DNA from: Caenorhabditis elegans
Lineage: Eukaryota; Nematoda; Chromadorea; Rhabditida; Rhabditidae
Direction: 5' to 3'
Assembly (NCBI RefSeq): GCF_000002985.6
Contig: NC_003279.8
Location: forward strand, 5,084,001-5,148,000
Length of the DNA stretch: 64,000 nt
The notes under the pieces were generated by a model. That model saw nothing but the letters and a program-made list of their open reading frames with translations. It ran no database searches and was not told the DNA's origin. Of this stretch, positions 23,844 to 35,261 are shown one piece after another. The position numbers and the translations under genes were made by a program. Position 1 is the stretch's first letter; each line of letters opens with the position of its first letter.

Positions 23844-25947
23844 ATGAGCACAACACCTGGAACTCCTCATGGAGTCACTCATAGTCTTATGGAACAAGGA
23901 TGGTACTGGGCTGATGCTGATAGATCTGCAGTTTCGAAAGCACTTTCTGATCAACCTGATGGATCATTTATTGTGAGAAATGCTAGTACACCTGGAGATT
24001 ATACACTTTCTGTGAAGTGGGTTTTTCAAAATTAGTATTCAATATTAATAGTCCTTTTTTCAGATTTGCCGCCCAAGTGAAACTTCTCCGAATCGTTGTT
24101 AAAGATGGAAAATGCGGATTCAATACAGATTCATTAACTCACGATTCTGTTGTCAGATTAATTGAATTTCATCGAAATATTTCTCTCAATATTTTCAATG
24201 ATGCACTTGATGTTCGTCTTTTATATCCAGTTTCTGTTCGTCGTAACTCTCAAAATGGAAAACCATTTTTCAAGAAGGGGCAACTTCAGCAGCGTATGAT
24301 TCTCAGTGCAAAAAATGATCATGGTAAATTATTTTATAACGCAAACGCTAAATTTAAAAATACTGTAATTTCAAACTTTAATTGCTGCGGAATTTCTCTT
24401 GTCGTTTCAAGACCTCGTACCATATTTTTATCGCGAAAGTGGCAAAATTTCGCGTCTGAGTGATTGAAAAAAATAAAAATTAGTAAATTTAATGCTTTTT
24501 TTAGATTGGAGAGAACGCTTGGAAATGGAAAATTTGAGAGCAGTACATTTGGCATTTGAGAGAGGAGCCAAGCTATATGATTCAGCTCATCAAGAAATGG
24601 AACGAGCTGAAAGTCTCTATCATGCTTTGAATCAATCAGTTCGGGACAATGAGATTAAACTTGGAAAACTGAATAATTTGTTAGAAGCTGAAACAGACGT
24701 CGTTACACAAATACAGGGATCGCAGACAACAAGTGAAATGCTCAAAGGAGCATTTGCAAATAATAAGACAGTAAGCGTTTTTTGAAGAAAAAAAACATCC
24801 AAAACCAAAAAAAAACAATTCTAAAGCAAAAAAAAGAAGTTCAATTTAAAATTGTTATTTAGCCAAAACTCAATATTTTCAAAGCTGGATTATTAATTTT
24901 TGCTCAATTTTTTTCTCGGTTTTTTAAAAATGATTTTAGAGCAAATCCTCAATTTTTAACCATTATAGTTTTGAATTTTATCTTTTTTATTTTGCAGTTT
25001 GTGGAAGAAAGTATTCGACGAATAAACACTGAACTGACGTCATCAAAGGATAAGAAAAAGACGCTCTCCGGAATTTTGGATGAAATCGCGATGAAAAGAT
25101 CCAATTCAAAAACACGACTCTGCAAGCTTATGGAACTTCGTAGTGCAGTCTATGATAAAATGGAACCAGCACTTTGTTCGAGAATGGCTGCAATGCTTGA
25201 TGCTGGAGCGGAAATGATAAACAGTGAGCCAACGAAAGTCACTCAACTTCTTGTCGATATGGAATTGAAGTGGACACCGGCACAATATTTGATGTGTGGA
25301 ACTTCTAAGGAAAATGCTGCGAATGCTCTGATTCATGCTCGCTATCGGATCGCTCAACTTGACAAGGCTGTTGGATTGAAAAGAGAGCCACAAGATGGTA
25401 TTTTCTTGATTCGAGGATCCTCTTCTCATGTTAGTTTATGATTTTATCAGAAGAATAACTTTTCATCCTCATTCACGCTAATTTTTGAATTGAATTGAAT
25501 ATTTTTCAGGGTGATAAGCTCGTATTGAGTGTACTTCACGGAGAACGTGTCTCACATTGTCTAATCGAACAAAACGAAGAAGGATGGGGATTCGAGCACA
25601 GCAATGTCTACCTGACAACTATAAGTGACTTCGTTCGCTATTACTCTCACTTCAGTCTTGAAACCCACGCGGATGCTATCAAAACTCCACTTCGTACGCC
25701 CGCATTTGACGCTGTCACAAGTGATACTTCAAAACCTCTTCGTAACGGACCCGGACAAGTTTTTACGGCTTTGCCAATATCCAGGAAATATATGGAGAAG
25801 GCTCTTCTCACTGATGATCCCACTAAGCCACCTGAATCACCGGAACCAAGACCGGATTCATGGGATTCTCCATCTCCGGATACTCCTTCATCATCTGATT
25901 CCCGATTGGTTCATCCAACTACTCTTCCTAAATCCATCCCGGAATAG
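23844..25947 (+). CDS. aap-1: PI3-kinase regulatory (adaptor) subunit, p50/p55 type
   Basis: Adaptor that binds the class I PI3K catalytic subunit (AGE-1 in C. elegans), linking it to phosphotyrosine on receptors such as DAF-2. Exons 23844-24016, 24064-24323, 24505-24770, 24998-25429 and 25510-25947 join to 522 aa. The N-terminal SH2 begins at WYWADADRSAV with FIVRNAS as the phosphate-binding strand. Next is a long coiled-coil inter-SH2 region (LYDSAHQEMERAESLYHALN and onward) that grips the catalytic subunit. The C-terminal SH2 has WTPAQYLMCG and IFLIRGSSSH. A Pro/Ser-rich tail ends the protein. There is no SH3 or Rho-GAP-like domain, as in the short vertebrate p50/p55 forms. The ATG lies one base after a GATTCAG acceptor, 286 bp below use-1. 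Confidence 0.95.
24335..24500. repeat. Partial copy of the GGTCTCG repeat family in aap-1 intron
   Basis: TACTGTAATTTCAAACTTTA, TTGCTGCGGAATTT and CGTTTCAAGACCTCGTACC resemble the complement of the right half of the element at 48864-49207 and the termini at 17020-17260. It is diverged and lacks its second arm. Confidence 0.35.
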
Positions 25948-26138
25948 TTATATATTTAAATCAATTACTTACATATACTCGGTTCAATTACATCCACTTG
26001 TCCCCCATCCGATCTGATAGTAAACCCACAGTTCTCTGATCACTTTCTTCTAAGTTACTTACGTTTTATTTGTGTCTTAAATGTATTTATTATCAGTATT
26101 TATATGAATTGTCAAATTGTACATTTATTGATATAAAT

Positions 26139-27133
26139 TCAAATCCGTCGGCGGTTCATCCGCGTATTAAATCGCACAACATTCTCCTCCTGTTTAACAG
26201 TAATATGACCTTTCGTTTGGTTTTTCATCACATGTAACAGACTGAGAAGAAACGAGACTGTCACCAAAGCGCAGACAACCTGAAATTGATTTTCTTTCGC
26301 GCTCCACGGCAATTTGAAAACGCTCCGCCCCCAAACCATGGGTCTCGTTAGGTATTTGGAGGCGAATCCGTACATTCAAATGTTTTTATTTTCATTTTTG
26401 CTTATTTCGCCAAAGTGGCGGAATTAAGTCAAAAAGTTTGAATTTACGGTTTTGCCGACAAATATCTAACGAGACCCATGGTTTGGGGGCGGGCGTTGTC
26501 AATTGCCGTGGAGCGCGTTTTCACATTTTGCATAACATACCGTTGCCAGCCACCAGGCCGTATTATTCCATCGAATCGAACTGTACAACATGGTCAGTGT
26601 ATTGATTGTGAACAAAAATGAGAATGATGAAATGAAGACGCTTTCCTGTAGAAAACTCGAAAAAAATAAATAATTCAATATATTCTTACCCAAAAAACCC
26701 ATTCATCTGGTTCAGTCTCATTAATATTAAAAACATCGCACAACAAAAATACAGATGATCCGATTATTGCGAAGACGCATGTCAAAAGAGCAGCATATGT
26801 TGGAGCAAACTGTGAGCCAACAAGTCCAATGAGCACAAGGGATACGAAGCTTCCAAACTAGAATTCCATGCTAATTTTAAGTTTTTGGTTTCTTGCACAA
26901 AACATATATATATATATATTAAAAATACGTTCATTACTAAACTAAAACTATTCAACAACAACAGATAAAAAGTACTTGAAATAACTCACAATTTGAAAAA
27001 TCTGTAGAGCAGAGGAATACTTTGCAAATTTCCAGACCTCAAATTTAGGTTTTGGAAATGCAGATTTTCTGAAAGTTATGGATAAAAAACATTAAAAGAA
27101 TCGAAACTCAAATGTTCACCTCGATGGATGCAT
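26139..27133 (-). CDS. Four-TM MARVEL-like membrane protein
   Basis: Five minus-strand exons, the first only 14 nt (27133-27120, 27068-26990, 26857-26690, 26645-26541, 26279-26139), join to 168 aa. After a short basic head (MHPSRKSAFPKPK), four hydrophobic segments follow: AKYSSALQIFQIFGSF/SLVLIGLVG, YAALLTCVFAIIGSSVFLLC, VFISSFSFLFTINTLTMLYS and WWLATVVCALVTVSFLLSLL, then a basic tail ending in RMNRRRI. Topology, length and charged-residue placement resemble MARVEL-domain proteins (CMTM/MAL/synaptophysin class). I cannot assign a subfamily. Exon 1 follows a TTTCTAG acceptor, about 240 bp below the stop of the upstream same-strand gene. The last intron carries a palindromic element. Confidence 0.75.
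26298..26517. mobile_element. Palindromic MITE-like element in the MARVEL-like gene intron
   Basis: CGCGCTCCACGGCAATTTG on the left and CAATTGCCGTGGAGCGCG on the right are inverted, and the homology continues inward through CCCCAAACCATGGGTCTCGT and its complement. About 90 bp of arm surrounds an unpaired AT-rich centre. No coding capacity. Confidence 0.8.
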
Positions 27134-27375
27134 GGGGAAAGAGTGTCTAGAAATGAGAGTTGTTGACTCAATAAAAACTGATAAGAAATTATGAGTCAAT
27201 ATTATATTGATTTAATAGGGAGAGCTTATTATAGGGGGGAGGTAGTTTATGAATGTTGAAGAATTATTTGAATAAAAAAATTGAACAGAAAGAGAACAAT
27301 TATAAAAAAAACGTCGGGTAGAAAGTGAAATGAAATGCTGGTTCAAACGAGAACATCCAGAAAAATCGACAAAAC

Positions 27376-29738
27376 TCAAAATTGTGAACGTTTGAATTCA
27401 CCTCGACGAGCATTTGCTTGATAAAATCCTTGCGTGGGACGTCTTTCAGCTTTCGGTGGCAACCATTTCTGAATTTCGTCGATCGACTCCATCTTCACCC
27501 AGTGAAGCTTCTGTTCCGCGTTCACATCGAGGATAATTACTTGGCCTTTACTGTTTACATGGAATGAAGACATATAGGGAAGAGGAAAATCACTGGAGAT
27601 ACGATGCAGGAAACTGTAGTCAGTGTCGAACAGCTGAAACATTTAAAAATATTCTAAATTTAAATTTTTTATTTTAAACCAAAAAAAATCTAAAAATTTT
27701 CCATATACTTGAAAAACTTTTTTTGAAAATTCTAACCTTGATCGAATGACCTTTTGCATCTCCAATGAGAAGATAGCCATTTTGGTCGAATTGCATTCCG
27801 GAGACGAATCGGAATCCAGTTTCATTGGCGAGCTGATCTATCGGCAGATCAGGTGACTGAAAATTGTGTCATTGAAATAATATATTAATACCAAAAAAAA
27901 GTGCATATTGTCTTAAGCTACAGTAATACCACACCATACCATCTCTCTAATATTTTTCAAAAACCAAAAATTCAATTTTTAACTACAGTATCCCGAAATA
28001 ATTACTTCAAAAGCCAAACACGTTTTTCCTTGAATACGCATATAGTCAAGGGTGTTGGTTTTTCGATATTTCACAAAAATTGAACATTCTTAAATAAAAT
28101 TATATGTTTTCTCAAGTTCTTTCTCATCGATATAAACAAAAATTGAATTTGTTCTAAACTTTCTATCATTTTTTTTTCGATTTTATCTGAAAAAAATCTT
28201 TCGATGATCCGCTGACTATCCCTTCAAAAGTGAATTTTTTTTCAAAACTACAGTAATCCAGTACTTCGACATTGTCCGCCCACAATCGCTTTAAAAGCAA
28301 CAAAAAGGTGTTCTCTAAAACACAGGCTACAAACTACAATTGTTAGAAACACCACAGTTTTTTTAAATAAGAAAAAATGATTTTTCAATTTCAAACTAAC
28401 CGATTCGAGAACTCGAAGAGTATTGAATGACATATTATTCCAATTTGTGTCGTCTAAGCAGCAAATGAACACCTTATTACATCCAAGATCCGAAATCGCA
28501 ACAGTTGAACGATAACTAGCGATGAAGCTCGGGGAAACTGCTCCAGAAAGCTCGAAACCGCGTCCTCCAACGTCTTTTTTGAAAACTCGCAGGCGTTTCG
28601 ATGTATATGACAATTCGAGAGAAAGAATATTTCCGGCAACCGAAATTGCAAGACCGCGTAATTGATGCTTCATATCGTAAATTCTTTCATCGTATGATGC
28701 GAACACATTCATCGAATCGCCTCCATCCTTGAAGTTGTAAATAACAATTTTGTGAAGGTTCTTAGGTTTATCGGAACACAGAATGGCCGCACTTTCTCCT
28801 TCTTTGAACACAATCACAGCGGTTGGATTTTGAATGGCACCCTTGCATACGTGTATTTCCTCTTTTTCGACGTTCATAATCAGTAGCTTGTTCATATTTC
28901 GATCGCAAATTAGCCAATCATTACGGATCTCGTCGTAGGCAACTCCCAATGGATATCCGAGGGGTTCATTTTTGAGTAGATCCGGCGCAGGAAACGTTTT
29001 ATTTCTCATCATCAAATCTGCAATGTATTTCGGTCAATAATTTTCGATTGGAAAGTGGAGTCTATCTCCAGCAGTGATTTTAAAAATAGCTTAAAATCTT
29101 GCCGGGACATCAACACCCCGCAACAACTCACATCCACCATCTTCCGATATGAACGAGATATAATCAACGTTTGTAGTGTTTGGACTCGCTTTTAGCATCG
29201 ATCTATTCGCAATTTGTTGGTTCCCGCCATTGCTGGTAGTTGGGCTACTAATTTGGACGCAGGAGAATGAAATCGAAAGCTGAAAATAACATTTATTTAA
29301 TGAAAATTTCAAAAATATATGAACGACTCACATCCTGTTCCTTGAACGTGACACGAGTGACTTTATTACTGGGAAGGATAGGTTTCTTTTCTCTTTCCTT
29401 CGCTTGTCGATCTTTTTCTCGTTTCACCTCTTCGATCTTTTGCTGCTCGATGTTGAATGCAATAGCGTTACCAAGTTTTCTCTCGATTATTTTGCAATCG
29501 TACTGAAAAGTAGAAAATGATCCAAAAATAATATTCTGATTAATAAGTTCCGTACAGCTTTTTTTACGACGACGAGCTGCTTTTCATCAAGTCTGACACG
29601 ACCTCTAGGTTCTTCAATTATTTGGTGAAGGACATTAGTCAATTCAGCAAGCTCCGAAGGATCGAGATCTGAAATAGGTGTTGCTTGTTACCGAAATTTT
29701 TTATTAATTAATTACGTACCATCCACCTTTTTGCTCAT
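27376..29738 (-). CDS. NHL-like beta-propeller protein with coiled-coil N-terminus
   Basis: Minus-strand gene of about seven or eight exons, roughly 480-500 aa. Start MSKKVD at 29738, exon 1 only 19 nt (29738-29720). The N-terminus is helical and charged (DPSELAELTNVLHQIIEE, then EQQKIEEVKREKDRQAKERE). A Ser/Asn-rich linker follows, and then a C-terminal region with repeating strand motifs typical of NHL/SMP-30-type propellers: GVAYDEIRNDWLICDRNMNK, LRGLAISVAGNILSLE, TVAISDLGCNKVFIC, FVSGMQFDQNGYLLIGDAKG, SSFHVNSKGQVIILDVN. No RING or B-box is seen, so a TRIM-NHL E3 role cannot be claimed. The order between elpc-1 and the MARVEL-like gene suggests shared transcription. Confidence 0.72.
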
Positions 29739-30198
29739 ATTGTGAAGCTGTGCTGAAAATCATTGAATGTTTTCATAAATATTTAACAAATTATGGAAAA
29801 AAGGAGAAGGATCAAAGTTCATTTAAATTTAAAAAACACGATTTATTTAGCGGGAAATTTAGGCAAAAATTACAAAAAAAGTAAATAATTGCCAACGCAT
29901 TTTGTCACTTTGATGTGCAGGTTTCGGGAATACTGTAGTCGAAGAGACATTCGCGCGCGAAGAATTAATTTCAGGAAGCCTAGAAATGCATTATTTAAAA
30001 TTTTTATTTTACCAAAAAAAATGTCTTTCAATTTCTTTGAATAATTTAAATAAAATTTACAGAACATTTTCTTCCATATTTCCTTTGCTGAGAAAATTTA
30101 AACTATGAAGTTGAACAATTTTGTGAATAAAAACTTTAGTTACCAATAACAAGAGAACGGTTAACAACAGAACAATACAAGAAAACAAAATCAACAAT

Positions 30199-33100
30199 TT
30201 ATGGGAAAACTGAAGCAAATGAAGATGTAGGAGCGACAAGTTCAGGTTCAAGCCGGAATATGGGAGGCATTGGGATAGGCGACGGCTCTTGGTTTGGGTC
30301 AAACTGAAAATTTACACAATTAGTATTATCAAAATATTTAAACTGACATGTGAAACGTGGATTTTTTTATTTTGTTTTTTATTTAAGCTCCTCGAGGAGC
30401 TCCTCCCATTCCTGACCTTTCGTTGAAATTTTAATTTATTAGTTTATTTTTAAAAAATGGGAGGAGCTTAAATAAAAAACAAAATAAAAAATAAGCCACG
30501 TTTCACATGTCAGTTTATATATTTTGATAATATTTTTTAGCGTTTCAAATTTAATTACCAGTGCATGAAGTGGTCCTGGAAGATGCTGAACCGACAGGCT
30601 TTCAGGCCAGATTGCAGCTTTGCTTTTCTGAAGCTTCGTGGCAAATTCATCATAAGCGCTTCTCAATTTAAGAGATTCTGGGAAGTTTCCAACTGTTATC
30701 AAAACTAGAATCAATTGGGATAGCTCATCTGAAAATATGTCACAATATATTAAAATTCCAGGGAAAGCAAAACTCACTTCCAATATTCTCTAACCATCGA
30801 TAATTCTCCGAAAGCACGTTGAGCAATGCTGAATCTTCGTATTCACCACCTTCTTTCAGTGAACTTTTTTTCTTTTCAATTTGCTTCCGCCTTCTAACAG
30901 TCGACGCCATCGAAACTTTCGATGATCCTGATCTTGAACTTATACTGGAAATAACTGAAATATCATCTCTCAAATCGTCAACTTCTCCAGCTGCAAACTG
31001 TTCAACTCTCTTCAACTTGTTCTCTCGAACTACAGCCAATCTCTTTTTGTAGTTCTCGAATTCAGTTTTTCTTCGTTCTAAATCCATCAAAACTTGATCA
31101 TTTCTGCTCAATGCAGCCTTTTTCAGCGCTTCCTCTTTTCCTACTTCAACTTCTCGACTCGCGTCTAACCATTCAAACGCATCACAGAGAACATGTACAA
31201 TTTGAGTGCTCGACGAACCGGCCAATTTCAGAGCCTTCGCCAATTCCTTCGGCTGTCGTGCTTCTCGAAGAGTTGTACTCATTTTAATTGCATGAATCTT
31301 CAACTTTCCAGCATCAACTGCAAGTCGACGAGCTGATGCGGCAAGACCATCAACATCTCGTGACATTTCCCAGCATTTCAGAGTTTTCTCCGAGTTTCCA
31401 GAAAGTTCGTAAAACAACGCAGCTTCTCTCCAATGAACTTTTCGTTCCAATTCAGCAGCGTACAGCTCACAACATTGCTTATATCTTCGATCTCCTGGCT
31501 TAACAAGGGTCAGTGCATCTTGATATAGTTTTTCCCTTTGAATTATATCTTCAATATCATTCCACCATGTCTCTTCTGAACCTCTTTCTTTACTTGAATC
31601 CAACAGAAACAATGAGGAAACTGCATCAATCCAAGCTTCTCGTACAACATTAATACGGTATTGTCGTTCAAGTGTGCACATAACTCGATTAAGCTTGTTT
31701 AGAACTGGTAGATATTCTTTTGGATCGTAATTTGAAGCTTCTGCAACTTGCTGAGCAAGCTTCAAATCGTATGTGGATAGAGCACAGTTGAAGAGCTCTT
31801 TAGCCGGCACAAAGAATGAGATGTGATGTAGACTGTTTCGAGTGAAGACATCCTTACGATCAGCTGAAAAAAAAGTTCGTTCTTCAAGATTTGCAAAATT
31901 TCAGTCTAAAACAAGGGTGTCGGTTTTCAATTTGGGTTCTTAAACCTTTTATTTGCTAATTTTCTAATTTTTTTTTTTGATTTTTCGATGACGCCCGTGG
32001 TCTAAAACCTACCAATTTTCTCAACATGCTCTTGAACTTCTTTCAAACAATCGTTAACTTTCGATGGTTTCGATCGTAACAGAGCAGTAAGCAACAGTGG
32101 GAACATCTTTGTCTTTTCTGCATCCGACAAATCTCTGACATATCGTGCAACTGTCATACAGAGAGATGATCCTGCATCCTCGAAAACTTCAGTACAACTG
32201 ATAAGAAGTTGTTCAAGGAATTGTGAATCATTTGAAGTTTTCAACCAAATTGGTATGTCATCTTCCAAATCGTCTCCCTTATATTTCATCGCAAATGACA
32301 TGTCAACTCTGTGTTTTTTCATCCACTTGAATGAGGCAATGTATTCTTTTCGATCGAGCAAGTCACGAGTGTGAGCCATAACATAGCGACGTGGTTGAAT
32401 AGTTTCCAAATTTCCGCGAGCAGCTTGTAGGATAACATTCGCTGATTGAGAATCACATGCAACAAGTTCACAGCCTGCTTCAACGTTACGAACGTCTTCT
32501 AAAGTTTTGCCTGATTCAGCATCAATGAATCTCAGTTTATTATCGAAATCGATCAGAAGAATATCGGAGCCTCGAGTTAAAATTGAAATAGCGTCTTGGG
32601 AAACACGCTCCGAATCGAGGAAAAGCATCGAGTTGTCCACTTGAATCACGTGATGGTTCTAAAAAAATCTTATTCATAAATATCATCTAACGTGAGTCTC
32701 AAGAAATCAAAAAACTTGAATTTTACCAATATTCCGTGACAAACCTGTATAAAATGCACTTCGGTAGACTCGAACTTGTCAATTTTGAACAATTCTTCTT
32801 TTGTATTCAAGTCAATAAACTTTCCATCGTTTGATGCAATTTCAACGTGCTTGTTTGAGGGATTTACTCCAATCCACCCAATATTTTCTCCTTCGAAGAT
32901 TTTTTCTGGATTAGCACCAACTCGACTGATTTGATGTTTTCCGTGGCTAACGTTCCAAATAATGTATGATTCTGATGGCTCATCGTACACAAATCCACAG
33001 ATAATCCCTTCCGTAACCTCAGTGTGTAGTACTTCATCAATTGAAGCACGGTCGCTGTTGAATTTGTATCCATCTGTGTCTTGGCTGACTGCAAAACAAG

Positions 33101-34847
33101 CAAAATAAGTTTTATGTGAAGGGACTTTTAAAATTTCTAAAATATATTTTTTTCTAAAAAATGGATTACTGTAGTTTCTCTTTTTTTTTTTGAAAAATAG
33201 CTTGAAATTTTCATAATTTTGTGGTCGAAAATTGTTTCGATGACACCCTTGATCACCATACATGAAATGATTTTCCAATCCGATGTGATAACATGAACGT
33301 GATGAGTTGACGTTGTATAAGCGACAATATCAGATAGACATTGAATTGAATAATCACACATTGGTGGAGGCACAACTCTCCGACACAATGAATACATCCG
33401 AAGTTCATCAGTTGCAACGACAACGTTTTGTGATATAACGTCAGAGAATGAAGCAGTAGGTGTGATATGAACTGAGAAGAATTGACCAGATTCCAGAAGA
33501 ACTTCAATATTTTGGCATTCTACAGTACTCCACTTCCAAATTATTGATTCCGAGAACTTCCAATAACATTTTCTGGTAAATTCGTAATTGGAGAGATGCC
33601 AGAATTCAACTGAAAAGTTTTTATTTTTTATTTAGGAGCTTTGCAAAACTCTTACGTTGATGCTTCTTTCCCAGAGAAGTCTGCATTGACAGAATGGTTC
33701 CAGTGGAATTCCATTCAATTTTCTCGATAATTCTTCTATCTTCAATCTGGTTTGCCGGCCATTTGACGACATAGCTATTTCTTGTTTCACCATTTCTTTC
33801 ATAGATTACAATTCGATCATCGGAGCCGTTCTCCTGGATAGCTGAACACAAAAGATTCGCATTTGGCTTGTGTGCAAAGCAATGGGAGAGGTAGATATTT
33901 CGAATGTTCATGTTGTTCAGAATTTCTCCATTTCTATCGAAAACCTAAAAAAAAGGTATTATATTACTTGGAAAATTTTGATCTCCCAACTTACCGTTAA
34001 ATTTCGTGTGTCATTTTGACTTGAATAGAAGGAAACGGCGACAATTTCACCGTCCCATCTCCAATGCACTGACGTTTTTCTTGAATGTTGCTCGATTTGT
34101 TCCTTTTCTTTTTCTATTTTCTCTCCTGGCTTAAGTTTGCCGGCGGATCCTCTGAATTGTGTGCTCTCAGAGCCCCAACCAACATTAACTGGTGCAGATT
34201 TTCTTTCATTTTCCGAGAAGATGAGTGGTCTGAAATTAAAATTATAATTGTATTGTTCATCTCAATTTAAATTTAGATACCTTTCTGCAAAAGGAACAAG
34301 AGAAGAATCTGCAAGATAAAGGGTTTGATTATCAGCAAGAGCAAGTGTTTGCTCATCGGCGGTCCATTCGGCTGCTGAAACAGTTGTGTCGGTCAGTTCG
34401 GCTATTTCTAGATCCATTACTTCCCCATCTTCAACGATCAAAGCACGTCCGTCAGCAAGTATCACCACTATTTGATTTCCATCGGTTCGAAACTGAAAAA
34501 ATTAACTTTAGATTTTAGATATATTTAAATTTCAAAAATGAATTCCCTACCGACAAGGAAATCACTTCCAATTCACGGCGTTGCTCGGCCCATTTGATTG
34601 TGCTGCTGATCTGCAAAATTTCGCAACATTTTGTCACAAAAATATTTCAAAAGTCTCACCAAATTGTTTTCTAGCAGCAAAAGCTCATTTTTCGTTGAAA
34701 CAGCAATCGTTTGAAGAATGGGATGAACTGCGAAATCGTCCGCACCTGGAACGCACTAAGTTTTACCTTTAAACTATTTTAATTGTTTTTACCTGCGATC
34801 TCTGGATTTTCAAAAGTTTTTACACTTCCAATCTGTAGGTTTTTCAT
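30199..34847 (-). CDS. elpc-1: Elongator complex subunit 1 (IKAP/ELP1)
   Basis: Scaffold of the Elongator complex, which modifies the wobble uridine (U34) of certain cytosolic tRNAs. The gene starts MKNLQIGSVKTFENPEIAG at 34847, just after a TTGCAG acceptor, and ends in a short exon reading FDPNQEPSPIPMPPIFRLEP and stopping at 30199. The N-terminal half forms WD-type strands (EWTADEQTLALADNQTLYLA, IIEKIEWNSTGTILSMQTSL). The C-terminal half is alpha-helical (31810-30740, e.g. VHWREAALFYELSGNSEKTL). A basic cluster RRRKQIEKKKSSLK near the C-terminus matches the family's tRNA-binding segment. It is divergent from the WDR11-like gene. The intron before the last exon carries a palindrome. Confidence 0.9.
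30325..30532. repeat. Palindromic element in last elpc-1 intron
   Basis: ATTATCAAAATATTTAAACT then GACATGTGAAACGTGG on the left pairs with CCACGTTTCACATGTC then AGTTTATATATTTTGATAAT on the right. The arms continue inward through AT-rich sequence to AAGCTCCT/AGGAGCTT. The left arm also contains the self-complementary AGCTCCTCGAGGAGCT. No coding capacity. Confidence 0.8.
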
Positions 34848-35261
34848 ATTTTCTGCAAGAAAATGGTTTGGTACAGTGAGAAAAAAGCGGAAAACTGTTA
34901 AGAAACTTTTTTAGTTAAAAAAAATCAAGATGGCCTAGAATTTCAACTGCGGACTAGTTCATCAGAAAACTAGGCCATTTTTTCACAATTGTCAATTTCT
35001 CCATTTTTTAAACAATTGTTTGCCCATGGCAACTTTCTGTTCAATTCGAACAGCTAAAGACAATTTTTTAGTTTTTTCCTCATTATTTCAATCAAAAAAA
35101 CATTACATTTTTATCTCTCGTTGTCTTTTTCTTGCACTCTCTAACAGTCTCCACAGGTTACTGCCCTTTCCAAATCGAGTATTGCTCTGCAAACAAACCA
35201 ACTCTTATCGATTTATTTGCAGCCTCATCGTGTCGTCAACCGGGTTTTATGATATTCTAAA
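34848..35261. promoter_or_regulatory. Divergent promoter region between elpc-1 and the WDR11-like gene
   Basis: About 410 bp separate the two start codons. The sequence is AT-rich, with an inverted pair AAGATGGCCTAGAATTT / AAACTAGGCCATTTTT near 34929-34984 that could form a short hairpin. No conserved box can be named. Confidence 0.45.
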
